Shown here in pieces: positions 62,239 through 64,000 of a DNA stretch of 64,000 bases. The first letter of the stretch is position 1; every line of letters starts with the position of its first letter. The notes under the pieces were generated by a model, which was given only the letters and a program-made list of their open reading frames with translations, ran no database searches and was not told the origin of the DNA. The DNA is taken from contig JACPVI010000035.1 of assembly GCA_016191815.1 (NCBI GenBank), forward strand, positions 123,969 through 187,968. The letters run 5' to 3'. The DNA is from Myxococcales bacterium. Lineage in GTDB: Bacteria > Myxococcota > Myxococcia > Myxococcales > Myxococcaceae. Position numbers and translations under genes: made by a program.

Positions 62239-62783
62239 GCACGGCGATCGGGCTGCCTGTTGAGGAGGAGATCTGGATCGCGGCTATTCCGTCGGTCATG
62301 CAGGCGGCCGTCGCGGCGGATGCTGAACAGCCGCGTGACGAGGGGTCCGCAAGTCCGTCTGCCCCGCCGTCGGCCGTCGATGCGCTGGCACGCCTGTCGG
62401 CGCTTGCTACTCGGGGAGCCGCGAAACAACGCGGAGCGTTCGATCTCCTCCAGCAGTGGGAGGGCGTGGTGGTCGCCATACACGGTGACTCTTTCTCCGC
62501 GACGTTGAGAGACCTGACGGATCCCACCACGCCCACCGAGGTCGCCGAGCTGTTCATCGAAGATGTTGCTCCGGACGATCGGGCGCTGTTGGATTCAGGC
62601 GCGGTTTTTTACTGGTCGGTGGGTTACGAGGACACCCACCGCGGCTTGGAGCGGAAGTCCTTCATCCAGTTCCGCCGATTGCCGGCGTGGACACGCGGGG
62701 AGATCGCCAGAGTCGTGGCCGAGAGCCGGGAGCTGGAGAAGTATTTCGGCGGCGTCCGCGACTCCTCGTCGGGTCATCGATAG
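62235..62783 (+). CDS. Unrecognised protein, second gene of the accessory operon
   Basis: 182 aa. The first 75 residues are Ala/Pro-rich and probably flexible; the rest contains QQWEGVVVAIHGDSFSATLRDL, AELFIEDVAPDDRALLDSGAVFYW and FIQFRRLPAWTRGEIARVVAES. The pattern looks like a compact beta-rich domain with a final helix. No family recognised. Its start overlaps the preceding stop and only 7 bases separate it from the MBL gene. Confidence 0.7.
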   Translation: MSTAIGLPVEEEIWIAAIPSVMQAAVAADAEQPRDEGSASPSAPPSAVDALARLSALATRGAAKQRGAFDLLQQWEGVVVAIHGDSFSATLRDLTDPTTPTEVAELFIEDVAPDDRALLDSGAVFYWSVGYEDTHRGLERKSFIQFRRLPAWTRGEIARVVAESRELEKYFGGVRDSSSGHR

Positions 62784-62790
62784 GTCGGGC

Positions 62791-63864
62791 ATGTCGTTCT
62801 ACCCGACGGACCCGCCCGGACCAACGATGCTGGAGTGCTCGATCTTCGGTCCCGGGGTCGGTGAGTGCGTCGTAGTTCACTTGGGCGACGGAGACTGGAT
62901 GGTCGTGGACTCATGCTTGTCCGGTGCGGGCGGTTCAGTTGCGCTCGAGTACCTTGAGGCCATCAGAGTAGGCAGATCAGCGATCGCAATGGTCGTCGCG
63001 ACACACTGGCATGACGACCATGTCGGTGGTCTGGCAGACGTCGTTGCTGCGGCCCCGTCGGCGCTGTTTGCCTGCTCGGGGGCACTGAGGAGAGAGGAGT
63101 TCTTCACGGTCGTCGCAAGCGCCGGAGTACTCGGGAGGACGACGCGCCATGGCTCGGGCGTCGATGAGATGAGCGCGATCTTACGGCAGCTCAAAGTCAG
63201 TCGCCGGCAAGCCAAGTGGTCGTTCGAGAACGAGGCGATCCTCCGCAAGTCGCGAAGCGTGATCACTTCGCTCTCGCCTTCGTCGGAGACGTTCGCGAGA
63301 AGTCTTGCCGGCTTCGCTGGCTTCTCTCCGAAGTTGAAGGCGAACCTGCGGAGGGTGCCGGCCGTACAACCCAACGAAACGTCCGTCGTCCTCCACGTTC
63401 AATCGGGGCAGGCGGTCGCTCTCTTGGGAGCCGATCTCGAAACGGGCAACGACCCCGCTCGGGGTTGGAGCGCGATTGTCAACTCAAACGCGCGACCGCC
63501 GACTCGAGCAGGGTTCTACAAGGCGGCGCACCACGGCTCGCAAGACGCCGACCATGAAGGCATTTGGAGCAACCTCCTCGAGCCAAAGCCGGTTGCCGCG
63601 CTGACTCCGTTCACGCGGTCGGGCCTTCCAGGGGCAAGCGACATCACCAGGCTCAAGGTGGTCGCCGGAAAGCTGCGGCAGTCATCGCCCCTGGTCACGA
63701 GAGCCATCAAGCGCAGGCCGGCGGTGGATCGAACTGTGAGCCAATGGGCCAAACGCCGGCCGGTGCCGCAAGCCGGACGACTCGGGCAAGTTAGAGTACG
63801 GCTCGATACCAACACCGGCCTCGTTTCGTCGACCGAACTCTTCGGAGCCGCGTTCGCGCCCTAG
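62791..63864 (+). CDS. MBL-fold metallohydrolase, third gene of the accessory operon
   Basis: 357 aa. GPGVGECVVVHLGDGDWMVVDSC, then THWHDDHVGG (metal-binding HxHxDH near residue 72), a central region with KVSRRQAKWSFENEAILRKSRS, and VVLHVQSGQAVALLGADLE with a final AAHHGSQDADHE. This is the ComEC C-terminal/metallo-beta-lactamase-like group, whose members act on nucleic acids or phosphodiesters. Residues for two metals appear intact. It should be the catalytic member of the operon. Confidence 0.88.
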   Translation: MSFYPTDPPGPTMLECSIFGPGVGECVVVHLGDGDWMVVDSCLSGAGGSVALEYLEAIRVGRSAIAMVVATHWHDDHVGGLADVVAAAPSALFACSGALRREEFFTVVASAGVLGRTTRHGSGVDEMSAILRQLKVSRRQAKWSFENEAILRKSRSVITSLSPSSETFARSLAGFAGFSPKLKANLRRVPAVQPNETSVVLHVQSGQAVALLGADLETGNDPARGWSAIVNSNARPPTRAGFYKAAHHGSQDADHEGIWSNLLEPKPVAALTPFTRSGLPGASDITRLKVVAGKLRQSSPLVTRAIKRRPAVDRTVSQWAKRRPVPQAGRLGQVRVRLDTNTGLVSSTELFGAAFAP

Positions 63865-63880
63865 CCCATGTTTAACGAAT

Positions 63881-63955
63881 TGACGGGCGCGGCGCGGCGC
63901 CTGGCGACGCCAGGTCCGCGGAATTGCTTGCAGTCCGGTGCCGCCGCGCCCGTCA
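63881..63955. repeat. Nested inverted repeats at the right edge
   Basis: A perfect 14-bp pair, TGACGGGCGCGGCG (63881-63894) and CGCCGCGCCCGTCA (63942-63955), encloses a 6-bp hairpin CCTGGC/GCCAGG (63900-63905 and 63909-63914). It follows the MBL stop by 17 bases. It may be a terminator-like structure or a mobile-element end; the bases after it (63956-64000) contain no recognisable gene. Confidence 0.6.
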
Positions 63956-64000
63956 GCGCGAAAAAACGTAGTTACAGAACTCATGCATTTCTGCCTTGCC

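Noticed and set aside
63870..63955. Possible integron attC site (GTTTAAC followed by a long palindrome)
   Set aside because: The left end fits RYYYAAC, but no matching GTTRRRY core follows the right arm; the next bases are AAAAAACGTAGTTACAG.

Overview
The window looks like a chromosomal segment from a member of the Myxococcota, probably a Myxococcus/Anaeromyxobacter-like lineage. The reasons are very high GC with strong G/C third-position bias, many cysteine-rich lipoproteins, Ser/Thr kinases with PEGA-like tails, bactofilin next to ParAB, and the gene order around the replication origin. The species cannot be fixed from sequence alone.

Layout. 1-9.1 kb: cell-envelope genes (partial Cys-rich protein, beta-propeller-like lipoprotein, a family 1 glycoside hydrolase lipoprotein, a C39/papain-like cysteine peptidase, a metallophosphoesterase, a DUF1264 protein, a thioredoxin-TPR lipoprotein), with a 106-bp duplication at 7.3/7.8 kb. 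9.1-16.5 kb: divergent RtcB, beta-propeller lipoprotein, FHA protein, Hsp70, CsbD-like protein and atpH. 16.5-25 kb: Uma2 and MNT/HEPN genes, then cytochrome oxidase subunits III/IV/III and a dihaem cytochrome c without subunits I and II, then a repeat-rich Cys protein and atpA on the opposite strand. This block is best explained by an inversion that separated atpH from atpA. 25-36 kb: VWA lipoprotein, SCO1, a degenerate sigma-54-type domain protein, a MshEN-REC-adenylate cyclase protein, a predicted membrane protein, a CASTOR/POLLUX-type channel, and three gene relics.

35-50 kb is the origin-proximal core. Reading leftward are rpmH-rnpA-yidD-yidC-khpB-small ORF-mnmE, then mnmG-rsmG-[parS]-parA-parB-bactofilin-lipoprotein. 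dnaA reads rightward from 46.9 kb. Between rpmH and dnaA lies an array of DnaA-box-like sites, three of them spaced exactly 22 bp, which I take as the core of oriC. More DnaA boxes lie at the mnmG/rsmG junction and upstream of the kinase to the right of dnaA. A consensus-like parS abuts rsmG.

50-61.5 kb: two Ser/Thr kinases of the same architecture around a TPR membrane protein and a large lipoprotein, then an ATPase/nuclease-like gene flanked by nested direct repeats, a frameshifted gene, and a TonB-dependent receptor with a small Cys-rich lipoprotein. 61.5-64 kb: an accessory-looking operon of three overlapping or closely spaced genes (two unrecognised proteins plus an MBL-fold hydrolase). 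This is the best candidate here for an undescribed system. No tRNA, rRNA or CRISPR array was seen.
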